64,000 nt of DNA from Agromyces subbeticus DSM 16689 (GTDB lineage Bacteria > Actinomycetota > Actinomycetes > Actinomycetales > Microbacteriaceae): NCBI RefSeq assembly GCF_000421565.1, contig NZ_ATXG01000001.1:62001-126000 (forward strand), read 5' to 3'. Under the pieces are notes generated by a model that was given only the letters and a program-made list of their open reading frames with translations, was not told the origin of the DNA and did not search any database. Position 1 is the first letter of the stretch. Every line of letters starts with the position of its first letter. Shown here piece after piece: positions 1 through 8,969 of the stretch. The position numbers and the translations under genes were made by a program.

Positions 1-944
1 CACCGCACCGACTCCGACAGCAGCCAGAGCCCCATGACGTTGTGCAGCAGGCGCACGCGCCCGTCGACGCCGCCCTCGTTCGTGAAGTTCGCCTCGCGCG
101 CGGCATCCGTCAGCACCGGTCGCTCGAGCTCGACGCCGACGAGTCCCCAGGTGCCGCACGAGATGTAAGCGGCGGACTCGGCGCGCATCGGCACCGCCAC
201 GACCGCCGAGGCGGTGTCGTGCGATCCCACGGCCACGACCTCGACGTGCTTCGGTGCGCCGAGCTCTGCGGCGGCACCGGCCCGCAGACCGCCGAGCGAG
301 TCGCCGGGTGAGACGAGCGGTGCGAAGACGGATGCCGGGTAGCCGAGTCGCTCGATGAGCTCGTCGTCCCACTCCCGCGACTCGACCCCGACGAGTCCCG
401 TCGTCGACGCGTTGGTGTACTCGGCGACGCTCGCCCCGGTGAGCTGGAAGCCGATCAGGTCGGGCACGAGCAGCAGGGAATCGGCGAGATCGAGGTAGCC
501 GGCCGGGGCGTTCAGCTCGGCGGCCAGCTGGTAGACGGTGTTGAACGGCAGGAACTGCAGTCCGTTGCGCCGGTACAGCTCGCCGAACGGCACAACCTCA
601 TGCACGGACTCGACCGCTGCGGCGTTGCGCTCGTCGCGGTAGTGGAACGGCTCACCGAGCACCCGCCCGCCGCGCAGCAGCGCGTAGTCGACCGCCCACG
701 AGTCGACGCCGATCGAGGCGACCGCGGCGTCGCGGCGGAAGGTCTCGGCGAGCCCGCGTGAGAGCGCGCCGTACAGGCCGGTGAGATCCCAGTGCAGGCC
801 CGACGCGAGGCGCACCGGCTCGTTCGCGAACCGCGCGACCTGATCGAGCTCGAGGGTGCCGGCACGCTGGTCGACCCGGCCGAGGATGACCCGTCCGCTC
901 GTCGCCCCGAGGTCGACCGCCGCGACCGAGCCGGCCCCGCTCAT
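1..944 (-). CDS. rhaB: L-rhamnulokinase, FGGY family (partial, C-terminus beyond window)
   Basis: Phosphorylates L-rhamnulose at O1 with ATP in the cytoplasm. The minus-strand translation starts MSGAGSVAAVDLGATSGRV, the FGGY phosphate-1 motif (DLGATSGR). It continues with HWDLTGLYGAL, IGVDSWAVDYALL, the substrate region FNTVYQLAAEL, GSHDTASAVVAVP and YISCGTWGLVGVE, all typical of RhaB. About 314 residues are visible of a usual ~480, so the C-terminal third lies left of the window. The ATG overlaps the stop of the upstream aldolase gene (ATGA), so the two are translationally coupled. It is the last visible gene of the catabolic operon. Function confident; no frameshift seen. Confidence 0.93.
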   Translation of the reverse strand, partial: MSGAGSVAAVDLGATSGRVILGRVDQRAGTLELDQVARFANEPVRLASGLHWDLTGLYGALSRGLAETFRRDAAVASIGVDSWAVDYALLRGGRVLGEPFHYRDERNAAAVESVHEVVPFGELYRRNGLQFLPFNTVYQLAAELNAPAGYLDLADSLLLVPDLIGFQLTGASVAEYTNASTTGLVGVESREWDDELIERLGYPASVFAPLVSPGDSLGGLRAGAAAELGAPKHVEVVAVGSHDTASAVVAVPMRAESAAYISCGTWGLVGVELERPVLTDAAREANFTNEGGVDGRVRLLHNVMGLWLLSESVR

Positions 945-2977
945 CGCAGGAAGGCCGCAGCGACGCCCGCGTCGACGGGGATGTGCAGGCCCGTCGTGTG
1001 CGAGAGCTCGGGGCCGGTGAGCACGATCACGGCGTTCGCGACGTGCTCGGGAAGCACCTCGCGCTTCAGGATCGTGCGCTGGGCGTAGAACTTGCCGAGG
1101 TCGTCCTCTTCGATGCCGTAGGTCTTGGCGCGGTTCGCACCCCAGCCCGACGCGAAGATGCCCGAGCCGCGCACGACGCCGTCGGGGTTGATGCCGTTGA
1201 CCTTGATGCCGTACTCGCCGAGCTCGACGGCGAGCAGGCGCACCTGGTGCGCCTGGTCGGCCTTGGTCGCCGAGTAGGCGATGTTGTTCGGGCCGGCGAA
1301 CACCGAGTTCTTCGAGGAGATGTAGATGATGTCGCCGCCGAGGTTCTGGTCGATGAGCACGCGGGCCGTGGCCTTCGACACGAGGAACGAGCCCTTGGCC
1401 ATGACGTCGTGCTGCAGGTCCCAGTCGGCCTCGGTGGTCTCGAGCAGCGGCTTCGACAGGGAGAGCCCGGCGTTGTTGACGACGAGGTCGAGCCCGCCGA
1501 AGGCGAGCAGGGCGTCGTCGATCGCGCGCTGCACCGCCGCGGCATCCGTCACGTTCGCCTGAACGCCGATCGCGACATCCTCGCTGCCGAGTTCGGCTGC
1601 CGCCGCCTGTGCCTTGTCGAGGTCGAGGTCGGCGATGACGACGCACGCGCCCTCGGCCGCGAGGCGGGTGGCGATGGCCTTTCCGATGCCGGATGCCGCG
1701 CCCGTGACGAGCGCGATGCGGCCCGCGTGCGGCTTGGGCTTCGGCATGCGCTGGAGCTTGGCCTCCTCGAGCGCCCAGTACTCGATCGCGAACTTCTCGG
1801 CATCGCTGATGGGGGAGTAGGTCGAGAGTGCCTCGGCGCCGCGCATCACGTTGATCGCGTTGATGTAGAACTCGCCGGCGACCCTGGCTGTCTGCTTGTT
1901 CGCGCCGTAGCTGAACATGCCGACGCCCGGAATGAGCACGATGAGCGGGTCCGCGCCGCGGATCGCGGGGCTCGAGGCATCCGCGTGCGCGTCGTAGTAC
2001 GCCTGGTAGTCGGCGCGGTAGGCCTCGTGCAGTTCCTTCAGGCGGGCGACGGATGCCTCGACGTCGGCGTCGGCCGGCAGGTCGAGCACCATCGGCTTGA
2101 CCTTGGTGCGCAGGAAGTGGTCGGGGCAGCTCGTGCCGAGCGCGGCGAGGCGCGGGTGCTCGGCGCGTGCGAGGAAGTCGAGCACCTCGGGGGCATCCGT
2201 GAAGTGGCCGACCATGGGCTTGTCGTGCGACGCGAGCCCGCGGATCGTCGCCGCGAGCGCGGCCGCCTTGGCGCGCCGTTCGGATGCCTCGAGCGGCGCG
2301 TAGCCCTCGAGCTCCGCGCCGAACGGGTCGGCCGCGCCGTGCTCGGCGATGTACGCCGCGGCCGTGTCGATGATCCAGAGCGAGTTGCGCTCGGTCTCCT
2401 CCGACGTGTCGCCCCACGCCGTGATGCCGTGCCCACCGAGGATGCAGCCGATCGCCTGCGGGTGCTCCGCCTTGATCGCGGCGATGTCGAGGCCGAGCTG
2501 GAAGCCCGGGCGGCGCCACGGCACCCACACCACCTTGTCGCCGAAGATCTTGCCGGTCAGCTCTTCGCCGTCGGCCGCGGTCGCGATCGCGATGCCCGAG
2601 TCGGGGTGCAGGTGGTCGACGTGCGCCGCGTCGACCAGGCCGTGCATGGCGGTGTCGATCGACGGCGCAGCGCCGCCCTTGCCGTGCAGCGTGTAGTCGA
2701 ACGCGGCGACCATCTCGTCTTCACGCTCGACGCCGGGATAGACGCCGACGAGCGCGCGCAGGCGGTCGAGGCGCAGCACCGCGAGGCCCTGCTCGGTGAG
2801 GGTGCCGAGGTCGCCGCCCGAGCCCTTGACCCACATGAGCTCGATGGGTTCGCCCGTGACCGGGTCGGTCTCGGTGCCCTTGGCCGACGTGTTGCCGCCC
2901 GCGTAGTTCGTGTTCTTCGGGTCGGCGCCGAGGCGGTTCGACCGCGCGATGAGGTCGGCTGCTGCCTGGTTCGTCAT
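941..2977 (-). CDS. rhaD: Bifunctional rhamnulose-1-phosphate aldolase / lactaldehyde dehydrogenase (SDR fusion)
   Basis: A 678-residue fusion. Residues ~1-415 are a class II aldolase/adducin-type domain (NYAGGNTSAKG, GGHGITAWGDTSEE, DPLIVLIPGVGMFS). Residues ~420-678 are a short-chain dehydrogenase with the nucleotide motif TGAASGIGKAIA and the catalytic YSATK. Family knowledge: the aldolase half splits L-rhamnulose-1-phosphate into DHAP and L-lactaldehyde, and the SDR half oxidises lactaldehyde to lactate (also called RhaEW). The ATG at 2977 overlaps the TGA of the esterase gene, and the 3' end overlaps rhaB. Length matches the fused family, and both active-site regions look intact. Confidence 0.93.
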   Translation of the reverse strand: MTNQAAADLIARSNRLGADPKNTNYAGGNTSAKGTETDPVTGEPIELMWVKGSGGDLGTLTEQGLAVLRLDRLRALVGVYPGVEREDEMVAAFDYTLHGKGGAAPSIDTAMHGLVDAAHVDHLHPDSGIAIATAADGEELTGKIFGDKVVWVPWRRPGFQLGLDIAAIKAEHPQAIGCILGGHGITAWGDTSEETERNSLWIIDTAAAYIAEHGAADPFGAELEGYAPLEASERRAKAAALAATIRGLASHDKPMVGHFTDAPEVLDFLARAEHPRLAALGTSCPDHFLRTKVKPMVLDLPADADVEASVARLKELHEAYRADYQAYYDAHADASSPAIRGADPLIVLIPGVGMFSYGANKQTARVAGEFYINAINVMRGAEALSTYSPISDAEKFAIEYWALEEAKLQRMPKPKPHAGRIALVTGAASGIGKAIATRLAAEGACVVIADLDLDKAQAAAAELGSEDVAIGVQANVTDAAAVQRAIDDALLAFGGLDLVVNNAGLSLSKPLLETTEADWDLQHDVMAKGSFLVSKATARVLIDQNLGGDIIYISSKNSVFAGPNNIAYSATKADQAHQVRLLAVELGEYGIKVNGINPDGVVRGSGIFASGWGANRAKTYGIEEDDLGKFYAQRTILKREVLPEHVANAVIVLTGPELSHTTGLHIPVDAGVAAAFLR

Positions 2978-3888
2978 GATGGGAGTCCTTCGGTGGTGCG
3001 GAGGGTGGTCGGGGTGGTGGTCGGTGCCGCGTCGGGAATGAAGCCGCGCGCGATCCAGCGCATGATGCGCTCGATCGAGTCGGATGCCGCGCGCTCACCG
3101 GGCCGGTTCAGATGACCGTGCAGTGCGCCCGGCTCGGTGAAGAGCTCGAGCGGCACGCGGGCCTCGGCGAGCGTGTCGGCGAAGACCTCGCCGGAGACGC
3201 GAAGGTGGTCGATCTCGCTGTTGATCATGAGCACGGGCGGGAACTCGGCGAGGTCGGATGCCGCGGCGCGGCCGGGGGCGACATCGAGCGGGGCGTCGAC
3301 GACCGGGGCTCCGAAGTAGTTCTCGTACATGTCGTGCACGTACGACGGGCTGCGGTCGGCCTCGGGGTTCGCGTCGAGCAGCGCGCGCAGCGAGGCATCC
3401 GGCGCCGGCTGTGCGTCGAGGAGGGTCGGGTAGGCGAGGAACACCCCCGCGGGCAGCGGCCGGATTCGCTCGGTGGTGGTGGTGGTGGCATCGGCGAGCA
3501 GACGCAGCACGGCGCCCGTCACGAGGTTGCCGCCGGCGCTCGCGCCGCCGATCGCGAGGCGCGCGGGGTCGATGCCGAGCTCGTCGGCGTGGTCGAGCGT
3601 CCACCGCCACGCGGTCAGCACGTCGTCGGACGGCACGGGGTAGCGGAAACCGTGTCCGGCGTGACGGTAGTCGACCGAGACCACCGTGATGCCGCGCTCG
3701 GCGAGGCTGCGCGCAACCCAGTCGGCCTCGGGCATGCCGAGGTCGCCCCCGGCGAAACCGCCGCCGTGCGCCCAGACGAGCGCGGAGCGCGGTGCAGCCT
3801 CGGCGGCGTCAGGCGCGGCATCCGTGCCCGCCGGGTACACCCGCACGAGGCCGTCGGCCGCTGCGTACGGCATGCTCACCTGCGACAT
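2974..3888 (-). CDS. Alpha/beta hydrolase, HSL-type esterase in rhamnose operon
   Basis: A 304-residue cytoplasmic protein with no signal peptide. It carries the hormone-sensitive-lipase oxyanion motif HGGGFAGGD (~res 41-49), the nucleophile elbow GGASAGGN, an Asp in NSEIDHLRV and a His in GALHGHLNRPG, which completes a Ser-Asp-His triad. It lies between rhaI and the aldolase gene and its TGA overlaps the aldolase ATG, so it is co-translated with the pathway. Inference: it may deacylate imported O-acetylated rhamnose or rhamnosides. The HSL family also includes broad carboxylesterases, so the substrate is open. A 12-bp hairpin lies in its upstream gap. Confidence 0.8.
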   Translation of the reverse strand: MSQVSMPYAAADGLVRVYPAGTDAAPDAAEAAPRSALVWAHGGGFAGGDLGMPEADWVARSLAERGITVVSVDYRHAGHGFRYPVPSDDVLTAWRWTLDHADELGIDPARLAIGGASAGGNLVTGAVLRLLADATTTTTERIRPLPAGVFLAYPTLLDAQPAPDASLRALLDANPEADRSPSYVHDMYENYFGAPVVDAPLDVAPGRAAASDLAEFPPVLMINSEIDHLRVSGEVFADTLAEARVPLELFTEPGALHGHLNRPGERAASDSIERIMRWIARGFIPDAAPTTTPTTLRTTEGLPS

Positions 3889-3927
3889 CCGCTCACCTTC
3901 CCTGCTCGTTCATCGATCGGTCTCACG

Positions 3928-3985
3928 TCGAGTGGGCGATCCCGGCGCGGGTTCGGCTTCGTGTTCGCCATGTTCGCCCACTCGA
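3928..3985 (-). promoter_or_regulatory. Intercistronic stem-loop between rhaI and the esterase gene
   Basis: Perfect 12-bp inverted repeat TCGAGTGGGCGA (3928-3939) and TCGCCCACTCGA (3974-3985) around a 34-base loop, which itself holds a small CCCG/CGGG hairpin. It sits in the 113-bp gap 3889-4001 of an otherwise overlapping operon. There is no U tract after it, so it looks more like a processing, stability or attenuation element than a strong terminator. Confidence 0.55.
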
Positions 3986-4001
3986 CCTCCGTGCGGAGAT
4001 G

Positions 4002-5168
4002 TCAGGCGCCCCAGCCGGCCTGCACGCCGCCGACGCGATCGGCGGCGATCTTCGCAAGGTAGCCGGATGCCGCGAACGCCGCCATCGGGTCGGCGGGGAG
4101 GCCGCGCGACTCGCGCCATTCGGCGAGGGCCGGGCGCACATCGGTGTAGAACGCATCCATGAAGATGCGGTTGGCCTCGAGCACGTCTCCGCTGCGCTGG
4201 GCCGCGGCGAGGGCCGAACCGTCGACGAGCAGTGCGCGTGCCGTCATCTCCTGCACGTTCAGCACCGAGCGGATCTGGCCCGGCACCTTGTCTTCGACGT
4301 TGTGGCACTGGTCGAGCATGAACGCGACGTCGGGGTTGTTCAGGCCGCCGCCGCGGATCACCTCGAAGATGATGCGGAAGAGCTGGAACGGGTCGGCCGC
4401 GCCCACGATCAGGTCGTCGTCGGCGTAGAAGCGCGAGTTGAAGTCGAACGAGCCGAGCTTGCCGAGGCGCAGCAGCTGCATGACGATGAACTCGATGTTC
4501 GTGCCGGGCGCGTGGTGGCCGGTGTCGAGGCAGACCATCGCCTTGTCGCCGAGCGCGGCGACCTGCACGTAGCTCGTGCCCCAGTCGGGAACGTCGGTGT
4601 GGTAGAACGCCGGCTCGAAGAACTTGTACTCGAGCACGAGCCGCTGCTCGTCGCCGAGCCGCGCGTAGATCTGCTGCAGCGACTCGTGCAGGCGGTCCTG
4701 ACGGCCGCGAAGATCGGCCTGGCCCGGGTAGTTCGAGCCCTCGGCGAGCCAGATCTTCAGGTCGCGCGAGCCGGTCGCGTGCATGATGTCGATGCACTCG
4801 AGGTGATGATCGATCGCCTTGCGGCGCACCGCGGCGTCTTCATGGGTGAGCGCGCCGAACTTGTAGTCGTCGTCTTGGAACGTGTTCGAGTTGACGGTGC
4901 CGAGGGTCACTCCGTGGTCTTCGGCGTGGGCGCGCAGCACGCCGTAGTCGTCGACCTTGTCCCACGGGATGTGGAGCGCCACGGTCGGCGCGAGCGCCGT
5001 GAACTTGTGCACCTGCGCGGCATCCGCGATCTTCTCGAACGGGTCGCGGGGCGTGCCCGGCGTCGCGAACACCTTGAAGCGGGTGCCCGAGTTGCCGAAC
5101 GCCCAGCTCGGCAGTTCGATGGCCTGCTGCTCGAGTTGGCCGAGTGCTTCAGTGGAGAGGATGCTCAC
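4002..5168 (-). CDS. rhaI: L-rhamnose isomerase, RhaI (Pseudomonas/Rhizobium) type
   Basis: Interconverts L-rhamnose and L-rhamnulose in the cytoplasm; metal-dependent TIM barrel. The 388-residue product contains VALHIPWDKVDDYG, TGSRDLKIWLAEGSNYPGQ, LEYKFFEPAFYHTDV (metal-ligand Glu), VCLDTGHHAPGTNIE and GSFDFNSRFYADDDLIVGA, characteristic of the non-E. coli RhaI group. I chose GTG at 5168, which overlaps the rhaM stop (GTGA) and puts SILSTEALGQ at the N-terminus; the frame stays open upstream but only through rhaM. Second gene of the catabolic operon. Confidence 0.93.
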   Translation of the reverse strand: MSILSTEALGQLEQQAIELPSWAFGNSGTRFKVFATPGTPRDPFEKIADAAQVHKFTALAPTVALHIPWDKVDDYGVLRAHAEDHGVTLGTVNSNTFQDDDYKFGALTHEDAAVRRKAIDHHLECIDIMHATGSRDLKIWLAEGSNYPGQADLRGRQDRLHESLQQIYARLGDEQRLVLEYKFFEPAFYHTDVPDWGTSYVQVAALGDKAMVCLDTGHHAPGTNIEFIVMQLLRLGKLGSFDFNSRFYADDDLIVGAADPFQLFRIIFEVIRGGGLNNPDVAFMLDQCHNVEDKVPGQIRSVLNVQEMTARALLVDGSALAAAQRSGDVLEANRIFMDAFYTDVRPALAEWRESRGLPADPMAAFAASGYLAKIAADRVGGVQAGWGA

Positions 5169-5578
5169 GATGGCTCTTTCTGGTTTCTGGTGCGTGTTCT
5201 GTCGTGCGTCGCGGAGTGCTCGGAGCCGAGCGCGGCGAGTTGGTCTTCGAGGTGGAACACCTCGGAAAGTCGTGGGGCGGACTGGTCGGGGCGACCGCCG
5301 AGTGAGACGAAGAACCGGGCCATGTCGGCCTCCCACGCTGCAGTGCGGGGGTCGACCTCGAGCGCGGCCTGCGACGCGGCATCGTCGTCGGTCTCGTAGT
5401 AGCCGATGAGCAGGCCGTCGGCGCGGAGGAAGAGCGAGTAGTTGCGCCGACCGGATGCCTCGATGGCACGCAGCATGTCGGGCCAGACGGCCTCGTGGCG
5501 GGCGCGGTACTCGTCGAGCCGAGCAGGGTCGACCTGCAGCTGGAAGCAGATTCGCCGAGTGGCGTTCATCTCGCTCAT
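5165..5578 (-). CDS. rhaM: L-rhamnose mutarotase
   Basis: Interconverts the alpha and beta anomers of L-rhamnose, feeding the isomerase. The 137-residue protein has ICFQLQVDPARLDEYRARH, VWPDMLRAIEASGRRNYS and a YYETDDD segment, the ferredoxin-like RhaM fold (usually ~104 aa; here a ~30-residue polar C-terminal tail extends it). ATG 5578 has GGAG six bases upstream. The longer upstream reading frame crosses the promoter and operator and is not used. First gene of the catabolic operon. Confidence 0.9.
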   Translation of the reverse strand: MSEMNATRRICFQLQVDPARLDEYRARHEAVWPDMLRAIEASGRRNYSLFLRADGLLIGYYETDDDAASQAALEVDPRTAAWEADMARFFVSLGGRPDQSAPRLSEVFHLEDQLAALGSEHSATHDRTRTRNQKEPS

Positions 5579-5621
5579 GGTCTGCTCCGGTCTCCAGCGA
5601 TCCGCGGCTCTTCCCGCTGAA

Positions 5622-5633
5622 TGAATCGTTTCA
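5622..5633. promoter_or_regulatory. LacI-type operator O1 (catabolic operon)
   Basis: TGAATCGTTTCA, a 12-bp imperfect palindrome with the central CG typical of LacI-family operators. It covers the predicted start of rhaM transcription. Identical 12-mers occur at 10544 and 10734, and a one-mismatch copy at 35623. Confidence 0.75.
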
Positions 5634-5662
5634 ATACTAGATCTTGGCGTGAGATTCCGCAA
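5634..5662 (-). promoter_or_regulatory. Predicted promoter of rhaM-rhaI-est-rhaD-rhaB
   Basis: On the minus strand, TTGCGG (5662-5657) and TAGTAT (5639-5634) are separated by 17 bases. Transcription would begin near 5627, inside the operator at 5622-5633, as expected for repression by steric block. Confidence 0.55.
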
Positions 5663-5730
5663 CTGCTGGAAGCAGGGGAACCGGCACTTCACCCGTTGCG
5701 GCGGTGGGGCTCGGGGCTCGGGGAAGGTAT

Positions 5731-5765
5731 GGGGCTCTGCACGACGAACCGCCGCGCAGAGCCCC
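5731..5765 (-). terminator. Hairpin terminator of the rhamnose ABC transporter operon
   Basis: Perfect 10-bp stem GGGGCTCTGC (5731-5740) and GCAGAGCCCC (5756-5765) with a 15-base loop, starting 8 bases after the rhaS stop. No long U run follows, which is common for GC-rich actinobacterial terminators. It separates the transporter operon from the next promoter. Confidence 0.7.
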
Positions 5766-5773
5766 GCGAGCGA

Positions 5774-6814
5774 CTAGAAGTCGAAGTCGCCGATGTTCTC
5801 CGCGTCGAACACGTAGGGGTCGCCGAGGAGCACGACGCCGTCGGCCCCGACCGTGTACTCGCCGAGCTTGCCGGCTTCGAAGGTGTCACCCTCGGCGCCG
5901 GTGATGTCGCCCTCGATGAGCGCCTTCGAGGCGAATGCGGCCAGGTAGCCGAGGTCGGCCGGGTTCCACAGGGCGAACGCCGTGACGGTGCCGTCCTCGA
6001 CGTATTCGCGCATCTGGTTCGGGGTGCCGAGGCCGGTCAGTGCAACCGCGCCCTTGTACTCCGAGGTCTGCAGGTAGCGCGCAGCAGCGGCGATGCCGAC
6101 CGTGGTCGGCGAGACGATGCCCTTGAGGTTCGGGTGCGTCTGCAGCAGCGCCGCGGTCTTGTCGAACGAGGTCTGGTCGTCGTCGTCGCCGTAGACGACC
6201 TCGACGAGCTCGATGTCGGGGTGGCTCGCGGCGAGCTCTTCCTTCATGAGCTCGATCCAGGCGTTCTGGTTCGTGGCGTTGGCCGAAGCCGAGAGCACGG
6301 CGATCTCGCCGGCTCCGCCGATCTGCTCGGCGATGAGGTCGACCTGCACCTTGGCGATGCCCTCGGAGTCAGCCTGGTTCACGAACAGGTCGCGGCAGTC
6401 GGCGTTGGTGTCCGAGTCGAACGTGACGACCTTGACCCCGGCGTCGCGCGCCTCGTTCAGTGCGTCGCAGATGGCCTTCGGGTCGTTCGCCGAAACGGCG
6501 ATCGCACCGACGCCCTGCTGCGTGAGGGTGTTGATGTAGCTGACCTGGCCGTCGGGTGTCGCCTCGGCGGGGCCGACCTCGGCGAACGTGCCGCCGAACT
6601 CCTCGATCGCCTCCTCGCCACCGGCGTTCGAGGTGTCGAAGTACGGGTTGCCGAGGTTCTTGGGCAGGAAGGTGATCGACAGGTTGCCGCCGTCGCCCTC
6701 GCCTTCGCCGCCGCCGGAGCCCGAGTCGCCGGCAGCACAGCCGGTCGCCACGAGCGCCACGCTCACCGCGAGTGCAGCGAGTGCCGCGACGCGGGTCTTC
6801 TTGTGAAACAACAT
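5774..6814 (-). CDS. rhaS: Rhamnose ABC transporter substrate-binding lipoprotein
   Basis: A 346-residue sugar-binding protein of the ribose/rhamnose (periplasmic-binding type I) family. The N-terminus MLFHKKTRVAALAALAVS is a signal peptide ending in a lipobox (VATGC), so it is a membrane-anchored lipoprotein. A Gly/Glu linker follows, then ITFLPKNLGNPYFD, AISANDP-like (AIAVSANDPKA), VTFDSDTNADCRDLFVNQ and GLGTPNQMREYV, which match RhaS. ATG 6814 has AAGGGA upstream; an ATG at 6832 is possible. Last gene of the importer operon, 65 bases after the second permease gene. Confidence 0.9.
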   Translation of the reverse strand: MLFHKKTRVAALAALAVSVALVATGCAAGDSGSGGGEGEGDGGNLSITFLPKNLGNPYFDTSNAGGEEAIEEFGGTFAEVGPAEATPDGQVSYINTLTQQGVGAIAVSANDPKAICDALNEARDAGVKVVTFDSDTNADCRDLFVNQADSEGIAKVQVDLIAEQIGGAGEIAVLSASANATNQNAWIELMKEELAASHPDIELVEVVYGDDDDQTSFDKTAALLQTHPNLKGIVSPTTVGIAAAARYLQTSEYKGAVALTGLGTPNQMREYVEDGTVTAFALWNPADLGYLAAFASKALIEGDITGAEGDTFEAGKLGEYTVGADGVVLLGDPYVFDAENIGDFDF

Positions 6815-6879
6815 CGTTGTTCGTCCCTTCATATGGATGGCGTCGATGAGCTGTTCGCATCGACGGTGGTGCGGTCTGG

Positions 6880-7944
6880 TTATCCGGCTGCGCCGGATTC
6901 GGCGCTCGGCTTCACTGCCGGGGTCTGACGCTGCGTGCGCAGCCAGGCCAGGAGGCTCGAGGACACCACCGAGATGACGAGCAGGGCCCCGGTGATGATG
7001 TTGATGACGTCGGAGGTGACGTTGGCGAGGCGCAATGCGCTCGCGAGCACGCCGATGAGCAGCACGCCGGCGATGACACCGTGGAGCGCCCCGCGGCCGC
7101 CGAACACGCTCACCCCGCCGAGCACGACGGCGGCGATGACCTGCAGCTCCATGCCCGTCGCGTTGTCGCCGCGGGCGCTGCCGAAGCGCAGCGTGTAGTA
7201 GATGCCGGCGAGCGCGGACACCAGGCCGGCGAGCACGAACAGGATGAACTTCGTGCGTCCCACGTCGACGCCCGAGAACGCCGCAGTCTCCTTCGAGAGG
7301 CCGATCGCGTAGATGCCGCGGCCGAAGGGCGTGAAGTGCAGGAGCACTGCGAAGATCGCGAGCAGCACGAGGAACGGGATGATCGCGAGCGGGATGCTGG
7401 TGGCTCCGAGCTTCGCCTTGGCGAGGTCGGTCCAGAACTCCGGGAAGTCGGTGACCGCGGTGGTGCCGAGGAGACCCACGGCGAGGCCGCGGAACAGCGC
7501 GAGCGTGCCGATCGTGACGGCGAGCGACGGCAGGCCGACGACCGTGACGAGGAAGCCGTTGATCGCACCGCCGATGCCGCCGACGAGGAGCGCGACGACC
7601 GCGGCGATCTCGAAGGGGACACCGCCGTTGATGAGCACGCCGGTCACGACGCTCGAGAGCCCGACGACGCTCGCGACCGACAGGTCGATCTCGCCCGTGA
7701 TCATGATGAGCGTCATGGGCAGCGCGATGAGGAGGATGGGCGTGACGTCGAGGATGAGGTACGTCAGCGTGATCGGCTGGCCGAAGCCGCGGATCGTCAT
7801 CGTCGCGATGATCACGACGACGACGAGCAGGGCGATGATGGCCATCTCGCGCGTGAGCAGCACGCGCTTCCAGAGCGGCTGGTCGTAGTCGCGGTACCGC
7901 CGCACCGATGCCGGAGCGGGCGTGGTCTCGGTGATGCTCGACAT
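6880..7944 (-). CDS. rhaQ: Rhamnose ABC transporter permease (second)
   Basis: A 354-residue inner-membrane permease of the RbsC/AraH family. A polar N-terminus with [20 protein letters not shown] precedes about eight to ten hydrophobic segments. Family motifs include [17 protein letters not shown], the cytoplasmic loop [23 protein letters not shown] and [31 protein letters not shown] 7944 overlaps the previous stop by one base (TGATG). It pairs with the neighbouring permease to form the membrane channel. Assignment as Q rather than P is by order only. Confidence 0.88.
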   Translation of the reverse strand: MSSITETTPAPASVRRYRDYDQPLWKRVLLTREMAIIALLVVVVIIATMTIRGFGQPITLTYLILDVTPILLIALPMTLIMITGEIDLSVASVVGLSSVVTGVLINGGVPFEIAAVVALLVGGIGGAINGFLVTVVGLPSLAVTIGTLALFRGLAVGLLGTTAVTDFPEFWTDLAKAKLGATSIPLAIIPFLVLLAIFAVLLHFTPFGRGIYAIGLSKETAAFSGVDVGRTKFILFVLAGLVSALAGIYYTLRFGSARGDNATGMELQVIAAVVLGGVSVFGGRGALHGVIAGVLLIGVLASALRLANVTSDVINIITGALLVISVVSSSLLAWLRTQRQTPAVKPSAESGAAG

Positions 7945-8969
7945 CAGCTGTCGTCCCTTGCTTCGATGAGCTTGCGTTTCTGCCGCACCGCGAGCACGCG
8001 GTCGAGCACGATGGCGCCGATGATGAGCACACCCACCACGGCGCGCTGCCAGAAGTCGGGGATGCCGAGGATCGGCAGTGCCCGGTTGATCGTGAGCAGG
8101 AGCACCGCTCCGATGGCCGCACCCCAGACCGAGCCGACGCCGCCGACGATCGCGACGCCGCCGATGACGGCAGCGCCGACGGCGTCGAGCTCCCAGCCCG
8201 AGCCCGCCTGCGAGTTGATCGTGCCGTAGCGGGCGGCGTAGAGCACGCCGCCGAGGCCGGCGAGCGCCCCGGAGAGCACGAACGCGGTGAGCAGGCGGCG
8301 CGTGACCCTCAGGCCGTAGAGCTCGGCAGCCGCGGGGTCGGAACCGATCGCGTAGAACTCGCGTCCGCCGCGGGTGTTCTTCATGTACCAGCCCGCGATG
8401 ACGAGCACGACGAGCGCGATGATCGTGAGGATCGGGATCGTGAGGAACTGCTCGGTGCCGAGCGCGAGGAAGCTCTTCGGCAGGTCGGAGGCGTTGACCC
8501 GGTCGCTGCCGGTCCAGAGCACGTTGATGCCGCGGTAGGCGTAGAGCGTGCCGAGCGTGATGACCATGGCCGGCACCTTCGCGAACGCCACGAGTGCGCC
8601 GTTGATGAGGCCGAGCGCTCCGCCGAAGGCCACTGCGATGACGAAGACCACGATGATCGGGATGCCGGGGAAGTCGATGAACAGTCGTCCGGTGAGGTAC
8701 GCCGTCAGCCCGAGCACCGAGCCGACCGAGAGGTCGACGTTGCGGGTGATGAGCACGATCGCCTGGCCGACCGCCACGAGCACGAGGATCGACGGGGTCA
8801 GCAGCAGGTCGCGCCATCCGTCCGCGCTGAACAGGAAGTTCGGGTTCGCAGCGGTCGCCGCGATCACGACGATGACCAGCGCGAGCAGGATGCCGAGTTC
8901 GCGGGCCTTGCCGATCGCGCCGAGGCGCTTCGTGACGTTGGAGGTGGGGGTGGTGGTCGCGGTGCTCAC
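7944..8969 (-). CDS. rhaP: Rhamnose ABC transporter permease (first)
   Basis: A 341-residue RbsC-family permease: [17 protein letters not shown] (TM1), [33 protein letters not shown] (EAA-like loop that contacts the ATPase) and [24 protein letters not shown]. The GTG start at 8969 overlaps the ATPase stop as GTGA; no ATG fits. Sits between the ATPase and second permease in the order T-P-Q-S. Letter assignment is by position. Confidence 0.88.
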   Translation of the reverse strand: MSTATTTPTSNVTKRLGAIGKARELGILLALVIVVIAATAANPNFLFSADGWRDLLLTPSILVLVAVGQAIVLITRNVDLSVGSVLGLTAYLTGRLFIDFPGIPIIVVFVIAVAFGGALGLINGALVAFAKVPAMVITLGTLYAYRGINVLWTGSDRVNASDLPKSFLALGTEQFLTIPILTIIALVVLVIAGWYMKNTRGGREFYAIGSDPAAAELYGLRVTRRLLTAFVLSGALAGLGGVLYAARYGTINSQAGSGWELDAVGAAVIGGVAIVGGVGSVWGAAIGAVLLLTINRALPILGIPDFWQRAVVGVLIIGAIVLDRVLAVRQKRKLIEARDDS

